Of a stretch of 64,000 nucleotides of DNA, positions 38,268 through 49,197 are shown in pieces. The position numbers and the translations under genes are program-made. Each line of letters begins with the position of its first letter. Within the stretch, counting starts at the first letter, position 1. The notes under the pieces are model-generated. The model was not told where the DNA came from and ran no database searches. It was given only the letters and a program-made list of their open reading frames with translations. The stretch is from Tillus elongatus (lineage: Eukaryota; Arthropoda; Insecta; Coleoptera; Cleridae): NCBI GenBank assembly GCA_964006375.1, contig OZ023262.1, positions 53,766,917 to 53,830,916 on the forward strand, written 5' to 3'.

Positions 38268-38392
38268 ATTTTAGTGAATTTTCGTAAAAAAAAATCACAA
38301 ATGAAGATACCGCGTTTTTTTACTTTTGAAAAAATTTCTTTAAATGAACGCAAACTAACTCAACTAGAACACATATCTGGGGTCAGTTACAA

Positions 38393-38454
<62 letters not shown>
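38268..38454 (-). repeat. Family R end B with (TA)n, interrupted by a DD41D element
   Basis: Hairpin-side sequence at 38270-38300 and GGGGTCAGTTACAAGTTTTA, then TA repeats. The DD41D relic starts inside the TA tract, which resumes at 40370. Confidence 0.6.
38398..38454. repeat. (TA)n microsatellite
   Basis: Left part of a tract split by the DD41D relic. Confidence 0.98.
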
Positions 38455-38457
<3 letters not shown>

Positions 38458-40365
38458 TGTGTCCACGGATTGAGTGTGGGTAAGGTATAAGTGACAAAAA
38501 ATTTCTAATTAGAATCTGATATTCTTGGAATCGCTCTGATCAAACAGATCAGCCTACTATGAATTTTTTTTAGCTGCGACTTTATTTAAATGACGTTTGA
38601 CGGCTTCTGTGATTAGGTGTACTTTAAAAAATACTTGAAACTGTATTAAAAAAAGTATTTACCATAATTAAACTTGGGATACGTTTGCTTTCATCTCAAC
38701 CAATAAAAAAAGTAAAGTAAACCCACAATTGGACATTCGAAGCAATTGGGGAGTTTCATGGCTACTTGAGCTCTGCCTTGTTGTATGTTTCCCGGGATAC
38801 TACTTATTTGGAAAATTGAAACGTCAATTTTATTTGTCACGAACGGCAAGCTCCTGTATTTAAAAATGTTAACAACAGAATAAAAAGTGTTTATTGTGCA
38901 GTCCTATGGTTTGGGTGAAAAACATCCTTATCAGGGAGTGATAAGAAAATTCCTTGAACGCTGGTCAAATTATTCGGTTTCCGCTACTGGTGTAAAAAAA
39001 AAGTTGTTACAAAATTTAAGCGTACTGGGAGTGTTTTAAATTTTAAGAAGACAAAATCCGACCTAAATGAAGAAGACAATGCTGCAGCTGCATTAGCTAT
39101 GGATTCTGTTAGGCGTTTTTCGAAATTATCATTAAGAAGGGCATTAGAAATTGGCAATATTAGCAAATCGCATTTGCAGCAAATTTATCGTACCAACAAG
39201 GTCAAACCTTTCAAAGCATAGCTTGTACACACTTTGGAAGAAAATAACGAGTCAAAACGATTAGATTTTTCTTTATGGTACGGCGAGCAATATTTACAAA
39301 ATCACAATTTTGGCAGAAGTATTATTTTTTCGGACGAATCCACTTTCACCACTAATGGGGTGGTAAATTCCCAAAATGCACGGCATTGGTCTTTGGAGAA
39401 TCCAAATTATAGAGTTAGTTGCAGAAGACAATGCCATAAAAAGGTAAATGTGTGGTGTGCTGTTTCTTACACTGGGATAATTGGGCCATATTTTTTGAGT
39501 GGAATATGAGCCAGTACAATTATCTGGAAATGCTGCAAAATATTCTTCAAGACCATTTGCATAACATGTCACTAGAAGATAGACAAACAGCATACTTTCA
39601 GCATGACGGCCACCCAGCATATACAACAGGGATCGTTCGAGAATGATTAGATCGCGAATTTCCTGGACGGTGGATTGGTCGATATGGGCCAATACCTTGG
39701 CCTTCCAGAAGTCCCGATCTTACCTGGACTTTTATTTATGGGGCTATCTCAAACAGAAAGTCTACGCGGTTCCATTAAACAACGAACTTGATTTGTTGAA
39801 ACTGTGGTTGAGAGAGGCAATTGACGGTATTCCAATTCAACATATTCAAAATGCCTACAAAGCATTTACTAAACGGGCTGAGTTATGTGTATCGGTTGGT
39901 GGCAGCATATTTGAACAATTTCTTTATTTTTCGTTGTTCGTTTTGATTTTTGTTAGCAATAAGCGTTTTGTATTTTACTAATAAATTATTATTTACCAAT
40001 GCATGGTTACTTACTTTGCGCACCTGCGTTCAGAAAACCACAGGTAAAATTCTCCATGTTGATAGGGAAAAAATAATTTACTTGAAAATTCAAAGTAGGC
40101 TGATCTGGCTGACAATTGAGAGCCTGTCATAAATTTTAATTCTAAAAAAGTTTTCTAAATAACTTTTTGCGGTATCTTTATAGACGAAGGTAGTTGACTC
40201 TTAACACATTTAATTAAATCAGTTCTAAACCACCCTGTATATTAATTGATTTTGTTCATTTCCTCAACATCTTAGTTTAAGACAAAGCAGGAGCGATTCC
40301 CAGAATATCATAATCTAATTCAAAATTTTTTTGTCACATACCTTACCCACACTCAATCCGTATAT

Positions 40366-40370
<5 letters not shown>
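38455..40370 (+). mobile_element. DD41D Tc1/mariner-superfamily relic
   Basis: Left end CAGTGTGTCCACGGATTGAG. The right end (40268-40370) is the imperfect complement with ACTCAATCCG and CCTTACCCACAC. The inverted repeats are ~110 bp. Both sides are TA tracts. The transposase is broken. Confidence 0.8.
38900..39950 (+). pseudogene. DD41D transposase, decayed
   Basis: N-terminal helix-turn-helix fragments precede 39230 (SLRRALEIGNISKSHLQQIYR). A stop at 39220 and frameshifts follow. Catalytic pieces: IIFSDESTFTTNGVVNSQNARHW (39320-39390), FQHDGHPAYTTG (39597-39630), and FPGRWIGRYGPIPWPSRSPDLT (39660-39725) leading to LWGYLKQKVYA. The spacing from the second Asp to the final position agrees with 41 residues. 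The C-terminal part is fairly well kept up to 39935. Confidence 0.82.

Positions 40371-40445
<75 letters not shown>
40370..40445. repeat. (TA)n microsatellite
   Basis: Right part of the tract split by the DD41D relic. Confidence 0.98.
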
Positions 40446-40449
<4 letters not shown>

Positions 40450-41523
40450 ATTCCTTAAAAAACTAGAACTGTTTCAAGAGAAAAGTTATTAGAAAGGCAT
40501 TGTAAGAAGGTGGTCACCTATCATTAATAATAGTAATGTTTAAAGCGTTAGAAGAAAAAATTAAACCAATAATTTTGGTATGTCAAAAGTTTACTGAATT
40601 TAATTTAGGACTGTCAAACTCTTTTGCATGTAACATTTTAAAATATGTTATTATACAGCACAAGCTCGAGACATCGAGACATATTGTTAAACATATTGTA
40701 TGAATTTTTACCAATAAATAATACTCATAAATAGACATATCAGTACCTCAGGGCTTAACTGTATTAACTCCACTTTTTATCAGAATTGACATTATGTTAC
40801 ATTCTTAGTATTAAAGATATTCTGCTTCACCTGCCATACAGTATGTAATCCCAAATAGAAGGGTTTATGAGTTATCCAATGTTAAACTATATTAAATCCT
40901 CTGGGGCTTCCGAGCTAATACTTAATACTTAAATCGGTTAATCAAATGGACTAAATACTCGTAGTTAATATTGTTTACATAGTGTGGCAGAATAGTAACT
41001 ACAGCGCATTAAGAAAATTCACTAAAAGAAAGGTATTAATGATAAGATTTTTGGAAATTTTCTTCTAATGAGCGCGAATTTGGGCCTCTATAATCCGTGT
41101 CCAAGGTTCGTTTCAAATTTTGTATGTTGGATGAGTTCGTGCATGAACACTGTAGATGTACATTTTCTTAAAAAAATGTAACGACAATTTCTAAAACGCA
41201 ATATTTTTGAAAGATTAAAGTGATCTGAAGGAAAATCGCACATGCATAGAAGACGTCACAGTATAGCTGTTAACCAAATTTTAAATTAAATGGTCCACGT
41301 AAAAAGAAGTTATTCGTAAAAAGTCCACAAGGCTTTTTGCACATTCTAGAATGACAAGGATGGTTAGAGTATGAATGTATTCTACTTTAGATTCGAGAAA
41401 TGCAAAATGGACCAAGGACACAGAAGTCAGTGAAAATTGAATATAAATGAGCCGGGTTGTCAGATGTAATAAAATAACATTTGAATCTTAGAATGTATAA
41501 CATCAGGCATAACACATATTCAT
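40446..41523. other. No gene recognised
   Basis: AT-rich DNA. A degenerate family R end B is at 41015-41130 (AAATTCACTAAAAGAAAGG onward). Nothing else supported. Confidence 0.4.
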
Positions 41524-42246
41524 AAAAATATGGGGCAATATTTAAGGGGTTGATTTCCCAGGTCATTTTATGAAAAAAATTCCCGTAAACATAGGTGCTA
41601 AAATGCATTGTTTTCAAGATACAAGGTGTTAAATTTTGTTGTAAAATAACGATTTTTTAAAATAATTCAAATATCTCGTCACCGATTGTTTTTAAATTTG
41701 GCAGCGTTGTTTGTAGTAATAACGGGTTGATTTGACCCTAATTAGATAAAGATTGTTAAGTCCATTGGCATTACGGGGGACACCTCAACAAAAATTATTG
41801 TTCGTGTTTGTGATTTTCTGCATGATAAATGGACATGGCATAAGAATGTTTTTATTTTTTATCGTGTAAACGATTTAAGATACGGAGAGATTTCAAGAGA
41901 CAAAAAACTTGTAGTTTTAGTTTCTTTATCTCAAAATAATATACAAATCATATTGCAGTCAGTGGCGTACATTTTTGTCACTAAATTTTGTTGAGGTGCC
42001 CCCCCTAACGCCAATGGACTTAACAATCTGTAGGCCAAATCAGCCCATTAATAATACAAACAACGCTACCAAATTTCAAAACAATCGGTGAGGAGATATT
42101 TGAATTATTTTTAAAAAATCGTTATTTTACAAAAAAAATTATCTTGGAAACAATGCATTTTAGCACCTATGTTTATGGGAACTTTTTTTCATAAAATGAC
42201 CTGGGAAATCAACCCCTTAAATAGTGCCCCATATTTTTTAAACAAC

Positions 42247-42250
<4 letters not shown>
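41524..42250. mobile_element. Foldback (MITE-like) element with ~270-bp arms
   Basis: 41524-41796 and 41983-42250 are inverted copies (shared cores AATATGGGGCA, CCTGGGAAATCAACCCC, CACCTATGTTTA and CCAATGGACTTAACAATC) around a 186-bp centre. The right end, ACAACCTG followed by TA repeats, suggests a TA-targeting element. The left outer end is eroded. No ORF. Confidence 0.8.

Positions 42251-42333
<83 letters not shown>
42250..42333. repeat. (TA)n microsatellite
   Basis: TA tract at the right end of the foldback element. Confidence 0.98.
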
Positions 42334-42336
<3 letters not shown>

Positions 42337-42351
42337 ATATAAAATAAAGTC

Positions 42352-42742
42352 TGGGCGCAGCAAGTGCGACATGGTAGTGAATTTTCATTAAAAAAAATTA
42401 AAATTTAAATGGTTATACCTCTTTCTGTTTTTTTGTTGTAACCTAGAGATTTTCGAAGATACATTTTTTTAAAGAAAACCCAAAATTTTTCCGGAAAACC
42501 TAATCCAATTTTCCTGGCTACCAAAATGCAAGTCATTTATAAAAAAAGTGCTTTCATCAAAATCGGCCCATTATTTGTTGAGTTATCGGTGTGTAATATA
42601 TAAATATATAAACATATAAAAATTGAAATTGGCCCTGAATAAGGGTTAAAGTGGTCTTAGTTCGCACTAGTTTTAAAGAAATTTTTTCAAAAGTCGGGAT
42701 GTCTCCATTAGTGAATATTTTCTACGAAAGTTCACTAAAAAG
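42352..42742 (+). repeat. Family R copy, compact, without TA expansion
   Basis: End A (GCAGCAAGTGCGACATGGTA) to end B hairpin (42710-42740) in only ~390 bp. The central TA region is just a few repeats (about 42596-42612). This shows what the family looks like before microsatellite expansion. A separate end A lies at 42760-42797. Confidence 0.75.
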
Positions 42743-42903
42743 TGTCGATCGTTTCTAAGAAAATTCACTACCATAACGCACTTGCTGTGTCCAGACTTTT
42801 ATACATTTAATTGTGAATAAATTATGAACTATGCTATCTCAGTGTTTTTTTCTCAAAAAAGGGTGTTAACGTCATAAACGTGGTTTACACTGAATTTTAG
42901 TGG

Positions 42904-43037
42904 AAAAATATCTAATAGAGAAATCGCAAATGTAGGACTTTTTTCCAAACCAGTAGTAAGTATAAAAGCGGGTATTCTGCGATATATCGCGGCCATAGAA
43001 ACTCCTTGTTGTAAAACTCCCAACCAAGCATTTCCAA
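42904..43037 (+). other. Target locus of the full-length retrotransposon, left flank
   Basis: Before the insertion this stretch was continuous with 48291 onward. Frames remain open across the restored junction: one from about 42904 to a stop near 48385, another from about 43006 to 48539 ending in a segment with HCVLCGRKFVKKKRLPVYQH. I do not recognise a family. It may be a gene fragment. Confidence 0.35.
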
Positions 43038-43394
43038 GGGGTTAAGGAGTCGCGGGCCAAAGGACTCCAGGGGGCAAGCTGAGGAAGTGGAAATAACAAC
43101 ATAAACTCCCGATGAAGCTTTCCCCAAGACCGTCATGCGCGGTAAAAATCCGCATCCTGCACGAGGTGACCCTGCTAATAACTAAACATGACGGATCTAG
43201 ACAAGGAGGTCGAACTAAACTCCCCCAATCTACGGTGTCACGTGACCCGTGCCTATGGATGGATGGCACCAGGGCGATGGTGTCGTGAACGGAACCTCTG
43301 GAGTACCAGGCAACCCTCCAGAGTAACCCGCCTTGCACCACACAGGGGGTTCTGATGGTGTGGACAGTATTTCCCCCATTCTCGTGGGAACAAC
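43038..43394 (+). promoter_or_regulatory. 5' untranslated leader of the retrotransposon (inferred internal promoter)
   Basis: The sequence between the target duplication and the ORF1 start has no long ORF on the + strand. Non-LTR elements normally carry an internal pol II promoter here. No specific motif was identified. Confidence 0.45.
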
Positions 43395-44552
43395 ATGAAG
43401 ATTATAAATACATATAAAACCAAAACCAATGAGGCTCGAGGAGTGGCTCCGGCTACAGACTTGAGCCTTCAGTCTATCCCGGAAACGGAGACGAGCCAGG
43501 GTGCGGCAGCGGACTCTGGAGGTCCCACGACCGGCGTAGATACGGGGGATCAGGGGGTAGCTTCGGCCAGAGACCTGTCCCCGACACCCAAGCTGGAGGC
43601 TGGGTCCCACCGGAGGGCGGCGAGCTCCGCGGACTCCGGGGGCCCCTCCACCAGTGAGGACTCTACTGTTAGAGTAGAGGGACTGCCCCGGCAGTCCAAG
43701 CGTCTTTCCGGGGCGCAAAGAAAGAAGCTCCGGAGGGCGCAAAAAATGGCGGCCGGGACCTGGACGGTCGAGAAACCTGTAAAGGCGCAAGAGGGGAGTG
43801 CGGGTCAGAAGAGGACGCGCTCGAACTCTAGCACGCCCACTACAGACAGACGTTCCAAAAGGGCCAGGGTGCCTGTAAAGGCGCAAGAGGAGAGTGCGAG
43901 TCGGAAGACGCCGCGCTCTGGCTCTAGCACGCCTACTACAGACAGACCTCCCAAAGGAACTAAGGCCGGAACACCGGCGCAGACTGGCTCTTACAGGGAG
44001 GCTGCGGAGGGCCTCGGGATGGCGGTGATTGACAGACGCCATCCTGAGGTCACGCTAGACCAGGGGAAGGCGGACCTGATCCAGGCTGCGGTGGTAGCTG
44101 CAGTGGACTCTCTTCAGGAAGGGGAGAGCCCGCCTCAGTTCCACCGGACGCGCCTGACGGGGGGCATCCTCTGGATAACCTGTGCCGGCCCGCAGTCGCG
44201 GGACTGGCTGCGGAAAACGATCGGGGGCCTCGGTCAGATTTGGGAGGGGGCGGACTTGACAGCCGTCGAGCCCAAGGAACTCCCAAAGAGACCGAAGGTC
44301 CTCGTACGGATCCCTGACACCGTCCCGCAGGAGACGGTGATCAGCAGACTTAAGATCCAGAACCCTGAACTGGGGACGCAACACTGGTCGGTTCTAAGCA
44401 GGAAGGCAGAGGAGAAAGGACAGACGCTCGCCTTCTCGATCGACCCGACATCTTACAGAGCCCTTGAAGGAACCTCCTTCAAGGCATTCTGGGGCATGAG
44501 AAGGGTTAGCTTCCGCCCACTGGGGAAGCAATTAAGGGTTAATGGGACTTAG
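43395..44552 (+). CDS. Retrotransposon ORF1 protein, 385 aa, DUF4780-like
   Basis: This ORF1 protein presumably binds element RNA. Residues 1-160 are low-complexity and charged and include two tandem ~32-residue repeats (PVKAQEGSAGQKRTRS and PVKAQEESASRKTPRS, each followed by STPTTDR). Residues ~230-380 form a domain with GGILWITCAGPQSRDWL, ELPKRPKVLVRIPD, LGTQHWSVLSRK and FKAFWGMRRVSFRP, the pattern of DUF4780 domains in insect retroelement ORF1s. No CCHC zinc knuckle is visible, unlike jockey ORF1 at 3532-4856. The stop overlaps the ORF2 start by 11 bp. Confidence 0.82.
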   Translation: MKIINTYKTKTNEARGVAPATDLSLQSIPETETSQGAAADSGGPTTGVDTGDQGVASARDLSPTPKLEAGSHRRAASSADSGGPSTSEDSTVRVEGLPRQSKRLSGAQRKKLRRAQKMAAGTWTVEKPVKAQEGSAGQKRTRSNSSTPTTDRRSKRARVPVKAQEESASRKTPRSGSSTPTTDRPPKGTKAGTPAQTGSYREAAEGLGMAVIDRRHPEVTLDQGKADLIQAAVVAAVDSLQEGESPPQFHRTRLTGGILWITCAGPQSRDWLRKTIGGLGQIWEGADLTAVEPKELPKRPKVLVRIPDTVPQETVISRLKIQNPELGTQHWSVLSRKAEEKGQTLAFSIDPTSYRALEGTSFKAFWGMRRVSFRPLGKQLRVNGT

Positions 44553-47500
44553 GTTCCTTCAGGTCAACCTCCAACACAGTAGGGCAGCCACGGCCGGACT
44601 ACTAATGGCTCTGAGGAACACGGATGTGGCCCTCATCCAGGAACCGTACTCCTACAAAGGAGAGATCAAGGGACTCGGCGGAGCTAATGGAAAGCTCATC
44701 TACAGCAGGTCCAGCGAGAATCCGAGGGCCTGCATTTTTGTCAGGGAAGGGATAGAGTTTCTCCCTCTAATGAATTTCTGTTCCAGGGACCTGGCAACGA
44801 TCAAAATCCGATGTGGAGGAGCGGATGGGCTGAGGGACATTACTGTCGCGTCAGCCTATCTGCCAGGGGACAGCACGGACCCTCCTCCACCCAACGAATT
44901 GGAGCAGCTGATGGTGGGTAGCAGAGCAGGTGGATGGCAGACCATCATCGGCATGGATGCGAATGCGCACCATGAGTTGTGGGGTAGCTCGGACACAAAC
45001 TCTAGGGGTGAGGCACTTTTACAATTCTTTATGAAATTTAATTTAGACATATTGAATAGAGGTAATAAACCGACATTCGTCACAACACGGCGTGAGGAAG
45101 TTTTAGACCTAACAGTTTCCACCCAGTTTCTGGGTGACTTTGTTAAAAGCTGGGCTGTGTCTGGGGAAGTGAGTAGCTCAGACCACAGATACATCCGGTT
45201 TGAAATCGCCAAAGTCGAAAGAGAAACGGTATGGTACCGGGACCCCCGCAAGGCGGACTGGGAAGCCTACAGGGCAGACCTAGCTGTGGAACTGCAGGGG
45301 GTTGAGAGGGCCATAAGGGATTCAATAGACCTCGAGATTGCAGCAGTCCAATTGCGAGACGCAATTACCTCGGCCTATAACGCCAACTGCCCCCTGAAAA
45401 TGAGGGTGTCCACCAGGAACGTCCCATGGTGGAACGAGGACCTCAGGCAAAGGAGGACGCAGGTTCGTAAGCTGTTTAACGCGGCCAAAAGGTCGGGAGC
45501 ATGGGATGAATATAGACAGGCCCTATCGACCTATAACAAAAGACTGAGGGACGCCAAGAAGGAGTCGTGGAGGAGGCACTGCGAAGAAGTGGAAAACACG
45601 TTCGAGAGTGCTCGACTACACAAGATCCTGTCTAAGGGCCCTCAGACTAACATAGGCTCCCTTAGAACACCCACGGGAGGCTTTACAAGCTCGGGGGAGG
45701 AAACTATGGAAATTTTACTCCAGACGCACTTCCCCGGCTGTAACATAATAAACCAATCACCTCCGGACTGGGAACACTCAGAAATAGAGGCGCCTTATAG
45801 GCGGGCATCTAGAGTAGACTGGACAGTCGCTAAAGAGGTGGTTACCTGGAGCAAAATCAGATGGGCCATTAACAGCTTTAAGCCATACAAATCGCCGGGA
45901 TTTGATGGAATAATGCCCATCATGCTCCAACAGGGGATAGATATACTGGCGCCGGCGCTTACCCTCATTATGAGGGCCAGCCTGGCTCTGGGGTACATTC
46001 CGAGGGCATGGAGACTGGCCAGGGTTGTATTTATTCCTAAACCTGGGCGTCCAACAGACCAGGCAAAGTCCCTGAGGCCAATAAGTCTCATGTCCTTCTT
46101 GCTGAAAACAGTGGAAAAACTGCTCGACCGGCACATTAGGGGCGGTGTACTGGAAGCATATCCTCTACACTGCGGACAATATGCATACAGAGCAGGATTC
46201 TCAACAGAAACAGCACTGCACCAACTGGTGCTGAAACTGGAGAATACGCTGGAGAACAAGGAGGTGGCGCTGGGGGCCTTCCTAGACATAGAGGGGGCCT
46301 TTAGCAACACCTCGTTCGGATCGGTTCTGGCAGCTGCCCGGGAGCGTGGAATAGAGGAGACCTGCTGCAGGTGGATCGGTTCCATGCTCAGGGACAGGGC
46401 GGTGTTCACCTCACTCGCGGGAGGGACTCTGCTGGCGGGGGTCGCGGCGGGGTGTCCGCAGGGGAGCGTTCTGTCTCCCTTGCTCTGGTGTCTAGTCGTG
46501 GACGGCCTGCTGGGGAGGCTCTCGGGAGGGGGGTATGAGGTACAGGGCTATGCGGACGACATTGTCATCATAGTCCGAGGAAAGGTCACACAGGCAGTGT
46601 GGGAGCGTATGCAGACTGCACTGAAAGTGGTGGAAGGGTGGACGGTTGATCAAGGGCTCGGGGTGAGCCCCGAGAAAGCAACCGTCGTGCCGTTTACGAG
46701 GAGGAGGAAGTGTGAAAGCCACAGAACTCTCACTCTATACGGTAGAAGCGTTCCAATGGCCAGGGAGGTAAAATATCTTGGGGTCGTATTGGACTCTAAG
46801 CTAACCTGGAATGGTCACATTGGAAAAATACTGCGTAAGGCAGTCATGACCTTAGCCGTCACTAGGCGGCTATATGGAAAAACGTGGGGACTAAGACCTA
46901 GTATGGCCCACTGGCTGTACACAAGGGTGGTCAGACCATCGTTAACATATGCGGCACTGGTCTGGTGGCCTAAGGTGACACAATCCAGTGCCAAACAAAA
47001 ACTAGGCAAGATCCAAAGGATGGCTTGCCTAGGCATCACAGGGGCCATGTCTTCAACCCCAACAGCCGCCATGGAGGTGTTGCTGGATCTACCCCCCCTA
47101 CACTTCGTTATTATGGGAGAGGCCAGGCTAGGACTATACAGACTAGCCTGCAATGGTAGACTGAAGATCAACCCAGGCTTCAGGGGCCACTGCAAAATTC
47201 AGGAGATCGTGAAGGAACCCATGCTTGAAATGAGGTCAGACTTCGCGAGCCCGCGAATGTGCAGGGAAAACAACTTCACAGTGGAAATCCCTGATCGCGG
47301 GGCATGGCGGGAGGAGACACCGGGCATACCACGGGACGCGCTCGTCTGGTTCACGGACGGATCTGGCGGGGAGCGTGGGACGGGGGCAGGTGTTTACTCG
47401 GAAGGACCGAGGGTAAGTCACAGTATTTCCCTCGGAGCCCATGCAACGGTGTTTCAGGCCGAGATGTACGCCATCCTGCACTGTGTGCGGGAGAACAAGA

Positions 47501-48186
47501 GGAGGGGCTACACCAACAAGCGGATCCTCATAGCCACAGACAGCCAGGCAGCCCTTAAGGCACTAAGTAGCCCACGGGTAAATTCCTGGCTGGTGAGTGA
47601 GTGCCGAGACGAGACGAGCGACCTGGCTGGGCAGAATGAGGTGACCCTCATCTGGGTGCCGGGTCACTCGGGGGTCAAAGGCAATGAAGAAGCTGACAGT
47701 CTCGCAAAGAGGGGGTCAGCAGAACCATTTATGGGACCAGAACCGGCTCTGGGCGTGTCAAAGAGCACTGCCAGGGGAGCCATTAAGTCCTGGGTCAGAA
47801 ACCAACACAAGGTGTACTGGGCGGACTGTCCAGGGCTCAGACATGGGAAGTCAATAATTGACGGACCCAGTTCAAAGAGAGCTGTGGAGCTGCTAAACCT
47901 TAGCAGAGGACAGCTCAGAAACACAACAGGTCTCTTGACGGGACACATGGCCGTCAAGAAACACCTACATAAAATGGGGCGGTTCGAAGGGGACCTCGCA
48001 TGCAGACTCTGCGGCGAGGGGGAGGAATCAGCCCAGCACATCTTGTGCGAGTGTATAGCTCTGGACCGGAAAAGACAACTGATCTACGGTCACTCTAGAC
48101 CGGAGACAGAGCAATATAAAACTTCACCCTACCAATCGCTGTGCAGACTAGTTCAAGGCACAGTGATTTTGGAATGGGTGGAGTAA
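44542..48186 (+). CDS. Retrotransposon ORF2: endonuclease, reverse transcriptase, RNase H (1,214 aa)
   Basis: It performs target nicking and target-primed reverse transcription. Residues 1-235 are an AP-type endonuclease: LQVNLQHSRAAT, LIQEPYSY, IIGMDANAHHELWG, SSDHRYI. The reverse transcriptase (about 440-760) has FIPKPGRP, GAFLDIEGAF, GCPQGSVLSPLLW and the catalytic YADD at 670-673. The RNase H domain (about 935-1065) keeps its four acidic positions: FTDGSGGERGTGAG, FQAEMYAIL, IATDSQAALKAL, VTLIWVPGHSGVKGNEEAD. A C-terminal C-x2-C-x8-H-x4-C motif (CRLCGEGEESAQHILCEC) is near 1153-1170. The start codon lies in the ORF1 end (GGTTAATGGGACTTAG), so translation probably re-initiates or shifts frame. 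The domain set fits the I/LOA-like RNase H clades. Confidence 0.93.
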   Translation: MGLRFLQVNLQHSRAATAGLLMALRNTDVALIQEPYSYKGEIKGLGGANGKLIYSRSSENPRACIFVREGIEFLPLMNFCSRDLATIKIRCGGADGLRDITVASAYLPGDSTDPPPPNELEQLMVGSRAGGWQTIIGMDANAHHELWGSSDTNSRGEALLQFFMKFNLDILNRGNKPTFVTTRREEVLDLTVSTQFLGDFVKSWAVSGEVSSSDHRYIRFEIAKVERETVWYRDPRKADWEAYRADLAVELQGVERAIRDSIDLEIAAVQLRDAITSAYNANCPLKMRVSTRNVPWWNEDLRQRRTQVRKLFNAAKRSGAWDEYRQALSTYNKRLRDAKKESWRRHCEEVENTFESARLHKILSKGPQTNIGSLRTPTGGFTSSGEETMEILLQTHFPGCNIINQSPPDWEHSEIEAPYRRASRVDWTVAKEVVTWSKIRWAINSFKPYKSPGFDGIMPIMLQQGIDILAPALTLIMRASLALGYIPRAWRLARVVFIPKPGRPTDQAKSLRPISLMSFLLKTVEKLLDRHIRGGVLEAYPLHCGQYAYRAGFSTETALHQLVLKLENTLENKEVALGAFLDIEGAFSNTSFGSVLAAARERGIEETCCRWIGSMLRDRAVFTSLAGGTLLAGVAAGCPQGSVLSPLLWCLVVDGLLGRLSGGGYEVQGYADDIVIIVRGKVTQAVWERMQTALKVVEGWTVDQGLGVSPEKATVVPFTRRRKCESHRTLTLYGRSVPMAREVKYLGVVLDSKLTWNGHIGKILRKAVMTLAVTRRLYGKTWGLRPSMAHWLYTRVVRPSLTYAALVWWPKVTQSSAKQKLGKIQRMACLGITGAMSSTPTAAMEVLLDLPPLHFVIMGEARLGLYRLACNGRLKINPGFRGHCKIQEIVKEPMLEMRSDFASPRMCRENNFTVEIPDRGAWREETPGIPRDALVWFTDGSGGERGTGAGVYSEGPRVSHSISLGAHATVFQAEMYAILHCVRENKRRGYTNKRILIATDSQAALKALSSPRVNSWLVSECRDETSDLAGQNEVTLIWVPGHSGVKGNEEADSLAKRGSAEPFMGPEPALGVSKSTARGAIKSWVRNQHKVYWADCPGLRHGKSIIDGPSSKRAVELLNLSRGQLRNTTGLLTGHMAVKKHLHKMGRFEGDLACRLCGEGEESAQHILCECIALDRKRQLIYGHSRPETEQYKTSPYQSLCRLVQGTVILEWVE

Positions 48187-48280
48187 GACTAGGGGTATGC
48201 ACAATCAACCAAGGGTTGCGGTGCTATCGGGGCGGCAAGGCCGCGGACGAGCCCTGAGGGAACAAAAAAAAAAAAAAAAA
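48187..48280 (+). terminator. Retrotransposon 3' end and poly(A)
   Basis: The tail contains TGCGGTGCTATCGGGGCGGC and GGACGAGCCCTGAGGG, then 17 or so A. The GC-rich stretch GGGGCGGCAAGGCCGCGG can form a small stem, possibly the site recognised by the reverse transcriptase. Confidence 0.75.
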
Positions 48281-48539
48281 GCATTTCCAATCGACCGTCT
48301 TGTGGAAACTCTGTATTGTAAAGCCGCAATCCTCAAACGACGACCTTCCCGTGCTGAAGTTGCTCGAGGACGTCAAAATCCATGACGACGGTTATGGATT
48401 CCATCTTCAGATCACCAGGATCAACAATGTAACCCTGTTGACACACTGCGTCCTATGCGGTCGGAAGTTTGTTAAAAAAAAACGACTTCCCGTATACCAA
48501 CACTGCGCCCCCTTTCAAATTCACTTCAAATTCACTTAA

Positions 48540-48929
<390 letters not shown>

Positions 48930-49197
48930 GGAAAAGTCTAGGGATATTTTTAAATAATACAGAAAAGGGAACAAATTGATTTTGGAATCGATGAAATTGC
49001 ACTCACCGTGTATGTACTTAACCAGTCACTCAATATAAAACCATCTGTTGTTAAAAAAAAGTTAAAATGATATCAAAATTGATAAACCCGATATATGATA
49101 AAAGTAGAATTTTTATATGTACCGTTCAATTTGGTTTCTAATTCAATCATTCTTCAGTTGTTGCTCAATAGCTGCATCTAAAATATTGTGTTTTACC

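Larger units (their letters stand above)
43038..48280 (+). mobile_element. Full-length RNase H-bearing non-LTR retrotransposon, likely young
   Basis: Flanked by an exact 10-bp target-site duplication GCATTTCCAA (43028-43037 and 48281-48290). It has a ~357-bp 5' leader, two intact overlapping ORFs, a short 3' untranslated region and poly(A) (48264-48280). All coding and terminal parts are present and undamaged, so it may still be mobile. Short copies of its 3' tail lie at 7756-7817 and 19266-19335. GC content is markedly higher than its surroundings, as is common for this superfamily. Confidence 0.93.

Noticed and set aside
43230..44042. 270-aa minus-strand ORF
   Set aside because: Arg/Pro-rich shadow of the GC-rich ORF1 on the other strand; no family motifs.
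45795..46409. 204-aa minus-strand ORF
   Set aside because: Antisense shadow of the intact reverse transcriptase.
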